DNA of 5,553 bases, taken from an uncultured Verrucomicrobiota bacterium (GTDB taxonomy: Bacteria > Verrucomicrobiota > Kiritimatiellia > CAIVKH01). Both the position numbers and the translations under genes were made by a program. Below, piece after piece: positions 1 to 5,552 of this stretch (the stretch's first letter is position 1; each line of letters starts with the position of its first letter). The notes under the pieces were generated by a model, which saw nothing but the letters and a program-made list of their open reading frames with translations, was not told the origin of the DNA and ran no database searches. The stretch lies in contig CALBHI010000250.1 in assembly GCA_937894535.1 (NCBI GenBank), positions 1 to 5,553 on the forward strand, read 5' to 3'.

Positions 1-2
1 AA

Positions 3-1196
3 TCCACCCGCCGCCTCGTCATTGAGAAGAAGACCCGCATCGGCGGCCGCGGTTTCGACCAGCTCCGCGACCTCTACGGCGAAGTCGCCGTGCTCCCGCG
101 CACCCACGGCTCCTCGCTGTTCGCCCGCGGTGAAACCCAGTCCCTCGCCACCGTCACCCTCGGCACCAGCGACGACGTGCAGGACCTCGACGCGGTCGCC
201 GGCGGCCCGAAGGAGAAACGGTTCATCCTCCACTACAACTTCCCGCCGTACTCGGTCGGTGAAGTCGGCCGCCTCGGCATGACCAGCCGCCGCGAAACCG
301 GCCACGGCAACCTGGCCGAACGGTCGCTCGTCCCGGTCATCCCGAACGACTACCCCTACAGCATCCGCGTGGTCTCCGAGATCATGGAGTCGAACGGCTC
401 CTCCTCGATGGCCAGCGTCTGCGCGGGCACCCTCGCGCTGATGGATGCCGGCGTGCCGATCACCAAGCCCGTCGCGGGCATCTCGGTCGGCCTGTTCAGC
501 GAAGCCGACAAGGCCGAGCTGGTCCTCGACATCCTCGGTGCCGAAGACCATTGCGGCGAGATGGACTTCAAGGTCACCGGCACCCGCCAGGGCATCACCG
601 GTTTCCAGGTCGACCTCAAGATCCGCGGCCTGCGCTGGGACCTCGTCGAAAAGGCCTTCACCATGGCCAACAAGGGCCGCCAGCAGATCCTCGACTACAT
701 GCAGACCGTGATCGCCGCGTCGCGCGAAGACCTTTCTCCCTACGCCCCGCGCATCCAGGTCCTCCGCATCAACCCCGAGAAGATCGGCGCCCTCATCGGC
801 CCCGGCGGCAAGAACATCCGCCGCATCACCGACGTCTCCGGTGCGAAGATCGACATCGAGGATGACGGCACCGTGCGCGTGTTCGCCAGCGAGAAGGAGT
901 CGATGGACATCGCCGTGCGCGAGATCGGCGCCCTCACCGCGGAAGCCGAAGTCGGCAAGATCTACCAGGGCACCGTCACCGGAGCCAAGGAGTTCGGCGC
1001 CTTCGTGGAATTCATGCCCGGCAAGGAAGGCCTCGTGCACATCAGCGAGCTGGCCGACTTCCGCGTGAAATCCGTCGACGACATCTGCAAGATCGGCGAC
1101 ACCATGTGGGTCAAGTGCCTCGCCGTGGACGAAATGTCCGGCAAGGTCCGCCTGAGCCGCAAGGCCGCGATGGCCGAGATGGACAACCAGGGCTAA
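3..1196 (+). CDS. pnp: Polynucleotide phosphorylase, C-terminal part (5'-truncated by window edge)
   Basis: PNPase is a cytoplasmic 3'-5' exoribonuclease that degrades RNA phosphorolytically to nucleoside diphosphates and works in mRNA decay, often within a degradosome. About 397 residues are visible; family members have about 700, so the first RNase PH core and the helical linker lie upstream. Counting from the first visible codon, the second RNase PH core runs from about residue 12 to 235, with LPRTHGSSLFARGETQ at about 31-46, the phosphate-binding SNGSSSMAS segment (SSS at 133-135) and the catalytic block EDHCGEMDFK (181-190). There the two metal-binding Asp (182, 188) and the Lys (190), matching E. 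coli D486, D492 and K494, are all present. A KH domain follows (GPGG loop at 266-269), then an S1 domain (about 319-387), and the protein ends 10 residues later, without the longer tail of E. coli PNPase. The usual RxDGR motif before the core reads RIGGR. An internal ATG at 90 is not the start, because conserved core sequence continues upstream of it in frame. A strong hairpin follows the stop, so this is probably the last gene of its transcript. Confidence 0.97.
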   Translation, partial: STRRLVIEKKTRIGGRGFDQLRDLYGEVAVLPRTHGSSLFARGETQSLATVTLGTSDDVQDLDAVAGGPKEKRFILHYNFPPYSVGEVGRLGMTSRRETGHGNLAERSLVPVIPNDYPYSIRVVSEIMESNGSSSMASVCAGTLALMDAGVPITKPVAGISVGLFSEADKAELVLDILGAEDHCGEMDFKVTGTRQGITGFQVDLKIRGLRWDLVEKAFTMANKGRQQILDYMQTVIAASREDLSPYAPRIQVLRINPEKIGALIGPGGKNIRRITDVSGAKIDIEDDGTVRVFASEKESMDIAVREIGALTAEAEVGKIYQGTVTGAKEFGAFVEFMPGKEGLVHISELADFRVKSVDDICKIGDTMWVKCLAVDEMSGKVRLSRKAAMAEMDNQG

Positions 1197-1229
1197 TCCG
1201 CCCGCGTTGACCAACGCCGCAACCGATCC

Positions 1230-1272
1230 GACCGGGGTGTTAACCAACGTTGACACCCCGGTCTTTCTGTTT
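1230..1272 (+). terminator. Intrinsic terminator of pnp
   Basis: Positions 1230-1244 pair with 1249-1263 to give a 15-bp stem (one G-T wobble) closed by a CAAC tetraloop. Its lower part is the perfect pair ACCGGGGTGT / ACACCCCGGT. A T-rich tract (7 of 9 bases at 1264-1272) follows directly. It lies 33 nt after the pnp stop, as expected for a Rho-independent terminator. Confidence 0.85.
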
Positions 1273-1277
1273 ACTCT
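1250..1277 (+). promoter_or_regulatory. Sigma70-type promoter for the exported-protein gene
   Basis: A consensus -35 box TTGACA (1250-1255) is followed after 16 bp by a weak -10 box TACTCT (1272-1277; 3 of 6 consensus bases). Transcription would start near 1284, leaving a short leader with the Shine-Dalgarno sequence GGAG at 1295-1298, eight bases before the ATG at 1307. The -35 box sits inside the 3' arm of the pnp terminator, so the end of one transcription unit and the start of the next share bases. The -10 match is imperfect, so the exact start is uncertain. Confidence 0.55.
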
Positions 1278-1306
1278 AGACCCTACGAAACAGCGGAGAA
1301 AGTATC

Positions 1307-2959
1307 ATGGCGGGATTGCTACGTTTATTGCGCGCGCTGGGGTTGACGGTCATCGTTTCGCTGGCCGTCCTGCCGGTATCCGCCCAGGATTACGTGCCCG
1401 CCGAAGTAGCCCAGCTGAAGGCTTCGCCCCAACGGTTCTGGGCCCGCGGCGTGGTGTTCCGCGATATCCTCAAGGAAGCACCCGGCGACCGCCCCCTGCG
1501 CCTCGACAACCGCACCTTCTACCGGTTTGTTACCGTAGAACTCGGTGAGGTCTATGCCGCGGAAGAAGCGGTCGAACCCCTCCGCGCCGCCACCCCCGGC
1601 GACGCCTACCTCTTCTCCGGAACGGTCAGCCAGCGCGGCCGCCAGTACTACTACATCATCCGCTCCATCGAGCCGGTCAAAAAGGACGTCGCCTCGGTGG
1701 TTCAGCAGATCGAAGAGATCAACCGCGGCATCACCGACAACCCCTACAACCGCGTGTTCATCGCCCTCGAAGGCATCATGGCGGATATCCAGAAGGACCT
1801 CTTCGCCTACGCCACCGCACGCAAGATCCCGGTGCGCGAGCTGTTCGACCCCGCCGCCGGGCACATGGGCAAGGTCCAGTCATCGATCCATTCCGCCCTG
1901 CGCCGCGCCGAGGAAAAATCCCGCACGCCCTCCCAGGAATACCTCGTCAGCATGATCGTCGCGATGATGGCCATGCAGAACGGCTACGTGGAGGCGAAAC
2001 CCGACACCTTTGTGCCCGACGAAACCGCCCCGGAAACGCCCGCCGTTCTCGACGAAACCGCACCCGCGGTGAGCGAAGAGGACTGGGACCTGATTGATCA
2101 GCCGCTGACCGAAGATCCGGCTGCCGTCGAACCGGCGGTGGAAACCGAGCCGACCCTCGACGAAGAACCGGTGATGGAAACCGAACCCGCCGCGGAAACC
2201 GACGTCGAGCCGTCCCCGGACATGCTGGAGGAGGCCCCCGCCGCCCCCGCCGAAACGCCCGATCCAACGTCCGACGAACCCGTCGTCGAACAAGCCGTGG
2301 AATCGACCGAACCCGCCGCGGTGGAACCCGCTGCGGAGATCGTCCCGGAAACCATCCCGGAAGCGGTCGCAGACGAGCCGGCCGCCGATGTCCCGGCCGA
2401 AGCCCCCGAGGTCGAAGTCATCGGCCCCGATGATCCGTTCTGGAACGATCCGCCCGCCCCGGCAACCAGCGAAGAAACCGTCGCGCCCGCCGAACCCGTC
2501 AGCGAGCAACCCGCCGCGGCAGAAGCCATCACGCCTGACGCTCCGGTTGCCGCCCCCGATGAAGGGGACACCTTGCCGCTCGACGATCCGTTTTGGCGTG
2601 ATCCTGCGTTGGTCGATCCGCAAACCATCATGGCCACGCCCTCGGCGCCCGAACCACCACCGGTCGCGCCGGAAGCCACGCCCGACTTTATGAAGACGGT
2701 GTCGCTCGAAGATCCACCGATCCTTCCCGAAGCCAACCAGCTTGAACCTGATGCGGTCATCCCCGCCGAATCCAACCTGTCCAAGCCCGTTCCCGCCGGC
2801 GAAAAGCCGAAGAAGCCGCGGAAAAAGAAAACCAAAAAAACCGCCGACGAGGACGCCCCTCCCGCGCCCGCGATCGAGGAAGCCGCCCCGGCCCCCGACG
2901 CGCCCGCGCCGGCCGACGCGCCGCAGGACGCGGTTGACGCCACCCCGGCCGCCCCGTAA
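1307..2959 (+). CDS. Exported protein with acidic Pro/Glu/Ala-rich tail, family not recognised
   Basis: The 550-residue product begins with a typical Sec signal peptide: Arg at 6 and 9, a hydrophobic core at 10-22, and an A-x-A-like VSA site with likely cleavage after Ala26. It is therefore probably periplasmic or secreted. Residues about 27-125 look like a small beta-rich domain (alternating strands, e.g. GVVFRDI, YRFVTVELGEVY, YLFSGTV, YYYIIRSI), perhaps OB-like, but that is inference. Residues about 125-225 look helical. From about 230 to 490 the chain is low-complexity and rich in Glu, Asp, Pro, Ala and Thr, probably disordered and strongly acidic. It contains two copies of DDPFWxDP (375-382 and 426-433) and a Trp-containing acidic patch EEDWDL near 260. 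A basic cluster KPKKPRKKKTKK (500-511) precedes an Ala/Pro/Asp-rich end. The ATG at 1307 is favoured by the GGAG at 1295-1298 and by the signal peptide starting right at it. Long open frames on the opposite strand are by-products of the GC-rich repetitive composition. I cannot assign a function; surface tethering, cell-wall binding or a scaffold role would fit the build but are unproven. Confidence 0.85.
   Translation: MAGLLRLLRALGLTVIVSLAVLPVSAQDYVPAEVAQLKASPQRFWARGVVFRDILKEAPGDRPLRLDNRTFYRFVTVELGEVYAAEEAVEPLRAATPGDAYLFSGTVSQRGRQYYYIIRSIEPVKKDVASVVQQIEEINRGITDNPYNRVFIALEGIMADIQKDLFAYATARKIPVRELFDPAAGHMGKVQSSIHSALRRAEEKSRTPSQEYLVSMIVAMMAMQNGYVEAKPDTFVPDETAPETPAVLDETAPAVSEEDWDLIDQPLTEDPAAVEPAVETEPTLDEEPVMETEPAAETDVEPSPDMLEEAPAAPAETPDPTSDEPVVEQAVESTEPAAVEPAAEIVPETIPEAVADEPAADVPAEAPEVEVIGPDDPFWNDPPAPATSEETVAPAEPVSEQPAAAEAITPDAPVAAPDEGDTLPLDDPFWRDPALVDPQTIMATPSAPEPPPVAPEATPDFMKTVSLEDPPILPEANQLEPDAVIPAESNLSKPVPAGEKPKKPRKKKTKKTADEDAPPAPAIEEAAPAPDAPAPADAPQDAVDATPAAP
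2429..2605 (+). repeat. Two in-gene copies encoding DDPFWxDP
   Basis: Positions 2429-2452 encode DDPFWNDP and 2582-2605 encode DDPFWRDP. The codons differ at several third positions (GAT/GAC, TTC/TTT, CCG/CCT), so the peptide rather than the DNA appears conserved. Aromatic residues are otherwise rare in this tail, which makes the pair stand out as a possible short binding motif. Confidence 0.7.
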
Positions 2960-2962
2960 CCT
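2934..2962 (+). promoter_or_regulatory. Candidate tRNA-Thr promoter overlapping the upstream stop codon
   Basis: A near-consensus -35 box TTGACG (2934-2939) is separated by 17 bp from TAACCT (2957-2962), whose TAA is also the stop codon of the preceding gene. Initiation would fall near 2968-2970, a few bases before the mature tRNA 5' end at 2973. The -10 match is only 3 of 6 and the spacer is very GC-rich. The alternative is that the tRNA is cut from the transcript of the upstream gene. Confidence 0.3.
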
Positions 2963-2972
2963 TTATCACGAC

Positions 2973-3048
2973 GCCAGCATAGCTCAGTTGGTAGAGCACT
3001 TGATTTGTAATCAAAAGGTCGTCGGTTCAAATCCGACTGCTGGCTCCA
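2973..3048 (+). tRNA. tRNA-Thr (anticodon UGU), CCA encoded
   Basis: A full cloverleaf can be drawn. The acceptor stem GCCAGCA (2973-2979) pairs perfectly with TGCTGGC (3038-3044). The D stem is GCTC/GAGC with loop AGTTGGTA. The anticodon stem-loop spans 2999-3015 with loop TTTGTAA and anticodon TGT (3006-3008), which reads ACA threonine codons. The variable loop is AGGTC, and the T arm is GTCGG/CCGAC with loop TTCAAAT. The discriminator base is T and CCA is encoded at 3046-3048. The outermost anticodon-stem pair (27-43) is a C-A mismatch; all other stems pair. The gene starts 13 nt after the upstream stop codon. Its 3' end is the likely insertion site of the element that follows. Confidence 0.97.
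3021..3048 (+). other. Presumed attachment-site core (tRNA 3' end)
   Basis: Tyrosine integrases commonly target the T arm and 3' end of tRNA genes and leave the gene intact. Here foreign-looking sequence and a mobile-type replication gene begin directly after this tRNA, so its 3' end is the natural att core. The matching direct repeat at the other end of the element is not in the window, so the limits of the core are a guess. Confidence 0.4.
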
Positions 3049-3064
3049 ATATAAAACGTTGAAT

Positions 3065-3108
3065 ACAAGCCGCTTGTGAATGCAAAAGTAACAAGCGGCT
3101 TGTTGTTT
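3065..3108 (+). terminator. Hairpin terminator downstream of tRNA-Thr
   Basis: ACAAGCCGCTTGT (3065-3077) and ACAAGCGGCTTGT (3091-3103) form a perfect 13-bp stem with a 13-nt loop, followed by a short T-rich tail (TGTTT). It lies 16 nt after the tRNA and probably ends its transcript. Because the hairpin is symmetrical, it may also stop transcription arriving from the convergent minus-strand gene. Confidence 0.7.
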
Positions 3109-3156
3109 GCCAAAATCGGAAAAAGTGTCAAAAGGGGCTATTTAGGGCCATTTTTG

Positions 3157-3175
3157 GCGATACAAAAGCGATACA
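3157..3175. repeat. Tandem 8-bp direct repeat GCGATACA
   Basis: GCGATACA occurs at 3157-3164 and again at 3168-3175, separated by AAA, giving an 11-bp period (about one helical turn). The surrounding strip (about 3104-3176) is AT-rich compared with the rest of the window. Spacing and position near the tRNA suit arm-type integrase or excisionase binding sites, but this is inference. Confidence 0.5.
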
Positions 3176-3225
3176 TGCCGGACGCCTGATCCGGTCGCCG
3201 AGGGTGCCGGGTCAAAAAACACAAC

Positions 3226-3259
3226 CATGGCCGGGGATGCGGACCGATGCGGGGCCATG
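3226..3259. repeat. Inverted repeat CATGGCC/GGCCATG enclosing a direct repeat
   Basis: CATGGCC (3226-3232) and GGCCATG (3253-3259) are exact reverse complements flanking 20 bases. Inside lie two copies of GATGCGG (3236-3242 and 3246-3252) with a 10-bp period. The arrangement resembles a protein-binding cluster more than an RNA terminator, as no T tract follows. Confidence 0.45.
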
Positions 3260-3282
3260 ATGCTTCCCCGGGTGTGCTGGTG

Positions 3283-3358
3283 CTGGCCCGGTCGCGGTAC
3301 GGGTGGCGCGGGTGGGTTGTTCAAAAATGTACACCTTGGTTAGCTTCTGGCCCGGTCG
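3283..3358. repeat. 12-bp direct repeat CTGGCCCGGTCG
   Basis: Exact copies lie at 3283-3294 and 3347-3358, 64 bp apart. A related CCGGTCG occurs at 3191-3197. They have no coding explanation and may be binding sites or traces of duplication. Confidence 0.45.
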
Positions 3359-3396
3359 AGCCTTCGGGTTTTCTCCCTGTCGGCATCTGGATCGGG

Positions 3397-3462
3397 ACAG
3401 TGAGATAGATACATACCCCCCGTACATACGTAGGGGGGGTGTGCATCTATCTCCCTCACTGT
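3397..3462. repeat. 66-nt long imperfect hairpin
   Basis: The outer arms ACAGTG (3397-3402) and CACTGT (3457-3462) pair exactly. After a 4-nt bulge on the right arm, AGATAGAT (3403-3410) pairs with ATCTATCT (3445-3452). The pairing continues with one A-C mismatch and one G-T pair into ACCCCCC/GGGGGGT and a TAC/GTA cap around a 4-nt loop. About 27 base pairs form in all. No T tract follows on either strand, so it is not a standard intrinsic terminator. It begins about 40 bp downstream of the replication gene's stop codon. Confidence 0.75.
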
Positions 3463-3474
3463 TGCGGATGATCT

Positions 3475-3499
3475 GGATGGGTGATACGTATACCCATCC
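3475..3499. repeat. 25-nt hairpin next to the replication gene stop
   Basis: GGATGGGT (3475-3482) and ACCCATCC (3492-3499) are exact reverse complements around a 9-nt loop that itself contains the palindrome ATACGTAT. The hairpin ends four bases from the stop codon of the minus-strand gene. The adjacent GTATCTATCT (3500-3509) is the exact reverse complement of AGATAGATAC (3403-3412) in the larger hairpin, tying the two structures together. Confidence 0.65.
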
Positions 3500-3503
3500 G
3501 TAT

Positions 3504-5552
3504 CTATCTGCTTTCGGTGTCCGGTTGTCTCGAAACATGAACGGCGGCGCGGGTTCCAGAACGCTTTTTTTCGACCTCGAATGCAACACCGTCATGAATC
3601 AGTTCTTTTATCCAGCCCTTTGCCTTGATCGCACCGATACCGGTACCCTGTGCCTTGCTGATAAGGGCAGTCTTCTCAATGGTGCCCGATTCGGGTATCA
3701 GGTCGAGAAGGTCGGCCTTGGTCTTCTTGTGTGGCCTCGAGGCTTGTTCTGGGGTGTCGGCATCCTCCCAGTAGATCAGGCCGGGTTCCCTGGCGTACCT
3801 GAAAAACCGTTCGGTCACGGGTTCGCCCGCCTCGTTCTTCCAGCCGATACGCCGGCCGCGCTTCGCTGCGATAAATCGGAACGTGCCTTCGTCGATGTTC
3901 ACAGGATCGACAACCAGGACGGCGCGCGCCCAGTTGGTGAGGTCGGCCGCGCCGCCACCGGCATAGGCCCAATCGACGGTACTCCATTTCCCGGTGCTTT
4001 CGCGGAAGTTGGTTTTCGGGGTGTGGTGGGCGAAGATCGATCCGCAACGGTAGTTGAACAGGATGGGGCTGATGCCTTGGCGACAGAACCGGCTCACGGC
4101 CTCGACGTCCTTGGGGTCACTCCCCAAGTAGGAATTGAGGGGATCGACGCGCACAAGGTCGGGCCTCCATGCTTCCATCTCGGCTCCTAGCTCGGTGAGG
4201 AACTCGTCGGATACCTTGAAGCTGGTGAGCGTGCGGGTGTTCGCGTCGATCTGGTCCATGTCGGCGGCTGTGAGCTTCAAGCCTTTCATGACGCCCCTGG
4301 CCATTTCGATTTGGTCGCCTTCGTCGTTCTCGGCCTGAATGGTCATGATGCGGAGCGGCCGGGCGGGACGGATCCCGAATGCCTCTCGGCCGAGTGCCCA
4401 TAACATATCCTGCTGGCACGATGCGGAGGATTTGCCGATGCCGGAGGGTCCGACAAACAACATGGCCCCTTGCCTGCACAGGTAGCGATTCCCGAGAAGG
4501 GTTTCCCCTTCGTTCACCGTCCCGAACGCAATCTCGGTCCATGATTTTCCACAGGCGGCGGGTGCGGATTGGGCGCGGAGGATTGAAGCCAGCCCGCGGG
4601 CTACGTCATGGATGTGGGGGATGTCGTGGCGGCTGGCCGCTGTGATTAAGTCCCTGCCTACTTCACAGATGCGTTTTAGTGTGCGCTCGTCGCGGTCGTC
4701 TGCGGTGTTGGGGCCGGGTGGGTGCCCGGAGGCTTCGGCGACGTTATGCGGGGCTACCGGGGGCGCGGTCGGTTCCTTCGGGCGGTCCGGTTCGCCTGCA
4801 TCCGGTTCGTGTGCGATACCGGGCGGCTCGGGTTGCGTGTGGTAGGTCGGGTCGTACACAGGTCCGCGGTCGATCGCTCGCCATGTGGATTCCCGGTAGT
4901 CGTCTCGGTCCCGCCATTTCGGGCGGGTCAAACCGGACCGGTTGAACAGGTCGAAGGCGCGGGCCTTGTCGCCCCCGGTCCAAAACCGGAGCATCCCTAA
5001 ATAGGCCGCATCTGCCTCGCTCTGGCTCGGATACCGGCCCTCCCAGTCGCCAACCCGCAGGCGGGCGAATTCTTCGCCATTTCGCGCCCGTTCAGCGCGT
5101 TGCAGTAGGTCATCATCGGCAAGCCTGCTGTGGTTGTTCACAGGTGGTGGGCGGGTCTCGCTCTTGGCGGTCGTTTCTTCGGGTTCGAAGTACCGCGACA
5201 AAATGGCGTCCACTTCGCGCTGACAATCGCGGATGGTCGCCGGTGTACCTTCCAGGCGTCGCCCGGTCATGGTGAAGTAGCGGCCTTGGGAATAGCATTC
5301 GACCGCCCCTTTCCGGCGTCCGCGTCCCTGCGGCATCGATGCGCGGCAAAGCAAGTGAAGGCCGGTCCCGGATTGGGAATACTCCGTGTAGGTGTTGAGG
5401 TCTCGAACAATTTGCATGGCCTCGTCGCTCGGTCCGGTGATCGGATCGACACACTTGTCGAGGTCGATGCCGAGAACACCATGCGTCGGATCGAAGACAA
5501 AGCCGATTCCGGCGAGTGCGTTGTCGGATTGCCACGATTCGAGCGCGGCGTC
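3504..5552 (-). CDS. Primase-polymerase/RepA-type helicase fusion (N-terminus beyond window)
   Basis: 682 residues are visible, numbered here from the codon at 5550-5552; the true start lies off the right edge. An ATG at 5415-5417 is not the start, because the catalytic DxD lies upstream of it. Residues 1-~115 match a bifunctional primase-polymerase (archaeo-eukaryotic primase fold, as in phage NrS-1 polymerase): GIDLDKC with Asp30 and Asp32, SGTGLHL with His66, and VECYSQGRYFTMTG with Glu85. Residues about 159-229 (GDWEGRYPSQSEAD, LRFWTGGD, NRSGLTRPKW) resemble the small helical primase C-terminal module. A Pro-rich linker follows. Residues about 330-600 form a RecA-like hexameric helicase of the RepA/AAA_25 type: Walker A GPSGIGKS (368-375), IQAENDEGD, Walker B LVRVDP (Asp470), AHHTPK (508-513) and a candidate arginine-finger region (AAKRGRR). 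The C-terminal about 70 residues (KTKADLLDLIPESG..., KGWIKELIHDG) look like a winged helix. The protein probably unwinds and primes the element's DNA at its own origin. All key catalytic residues are intact, so it looks functional. Confidence 0.88.
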   Translation of the reverse strand, partial: DAALESWQSDNALAGIGFVFDPTHGVLGIDLDKCVDPITGPSDEAMQIVRDLNTYTEYSQSGTGLHLLCRASMPQGRGRRKGAVECYSQGRYFTMTGRRLEGTPATIRDCQREVDAILSRYFEPEETTAKSETRPPPVNNHSRLADDDLLQRAERARNGEEFARLRVGDWEGRYPSQSEADAAYLGMLRFWTGGDKARAFDLFNRSGLTRPKWRDRDDYRESTWRAIDRGPVYDPTYHTQPEPPGIAHEPDAGEPDRPKEPTAPPVAPHNVAEASGHPPGPNTADDRDERTLKRICEVGRDLITAASRHDIPHIHDVARGLASILRAQSAPAACGKSWTEIAFGTVNEGETLLGNRYLCRQGAMLFVGPSGIGKSSASCQQDMLWALGREAFGIRPARPLRIMTIQAENDEGDQIEMARGVMKGLKLTAADMDQIDANTRTLTSFKVSDEFLTELGAEMEAWRPDLVRVDPLNSYLGSDPKDVEAVSRFCRQGISPILFNYRCGSIFAHHTPKTNFRESTGKWSTVDWAYAGGGAADLTNWARAVLVVDPVNIDEGTFRFIAAKRGRRIGWKNEAGEPVTERFFRYAREPGLIYWEDADTPEQASRPHKKTKADLLDLIPESGTIEKTALISKAQGTGIGAIKAKGWIKELIHDGVAFEVEKKRSGTRAAVHVSRQPDTESR

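Larger units (their letters stand above)
3176..3503. other. Non-coding, repeat-rich stretch between att region and replication gene
   Basis: No credible gene is seen on either strand. The open frames here lack plausible ribosome sites, run through the hairpins, or continue antisense into the replication gene. The stretch contains a CATGGCC/GGCCATG inverted repeat, two copies of a 12-bp direct repeat, a 66-nt hairpin and a 25-nt hairpin, all described separately. It is GC-rich on the left (3180-3320) and carries the ATCTATCT/AGATAGAT motif on the right. It could hold a replication origin, a structured 3' RNA, or regulatory sites. Confidence 0.6.

Noticed and set aside
2834..2840. A7 run in the polybasic-coding segment as a programmed frameshift site
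   Set aside because: The phase does not give a canonical slippery heptamer (C AAA AAA), and no downstream structure or meaningful alternative frame is seen.
2098..3030. 310-codon minus-strand open frame rich in Ser/Gly/Ala, antisense to the exported-protein gene
   Set aside because: It mirrors the repetitive GC-rich tail, runs into the tRNA gene, and has no recognisable domain. The same holds for the minus-strand frames at 1325-1864 and 1880-2623.
2742..3062. Plus-strand frame ending SIAQLVEHLICNQKVVGSNPTAGS
   Set aside because: This peptide is the familiar false translation of a tRNA gene; the rest is an out-of-frame reading of the exported-protein gene.
3351..3378. Intrinsic terminator at CCCGGTCGAGCCTTCGGGTTTT
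   Set aside because: Only about four outer base pairs can form before mismatches, so the stem is too weak despite the T run.
3049..3503. CRISPR array
   Set aside because: The repeats are short, few and irregularly spaced, with no unique spacers of constant length.
3212..3595. 127-codon minus-strand frame overlapping the 3' end of the primase-helicase gene
   Set aside because: It overlaps the real gene by about 90 bases in another frame, crosses both long hairpins, has an unusual composition and no clear ribosome site. A small gene is not fully excluded.
3303..4190. 295-codon plus-strand open frame
   Set aside because: Most of it is antisense to the helicase and winged-helix parts of the well-supported minus-strand gene, it passes through both hairpins, and it shows no family motifs.
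5415..5417. ATG as start of the primase-helicase
   Set aside because: The frame stays open to the window edge and the upstream codons encode GIGFVFDPTHGVLGIDLDKC, the catalytic region of the primase.
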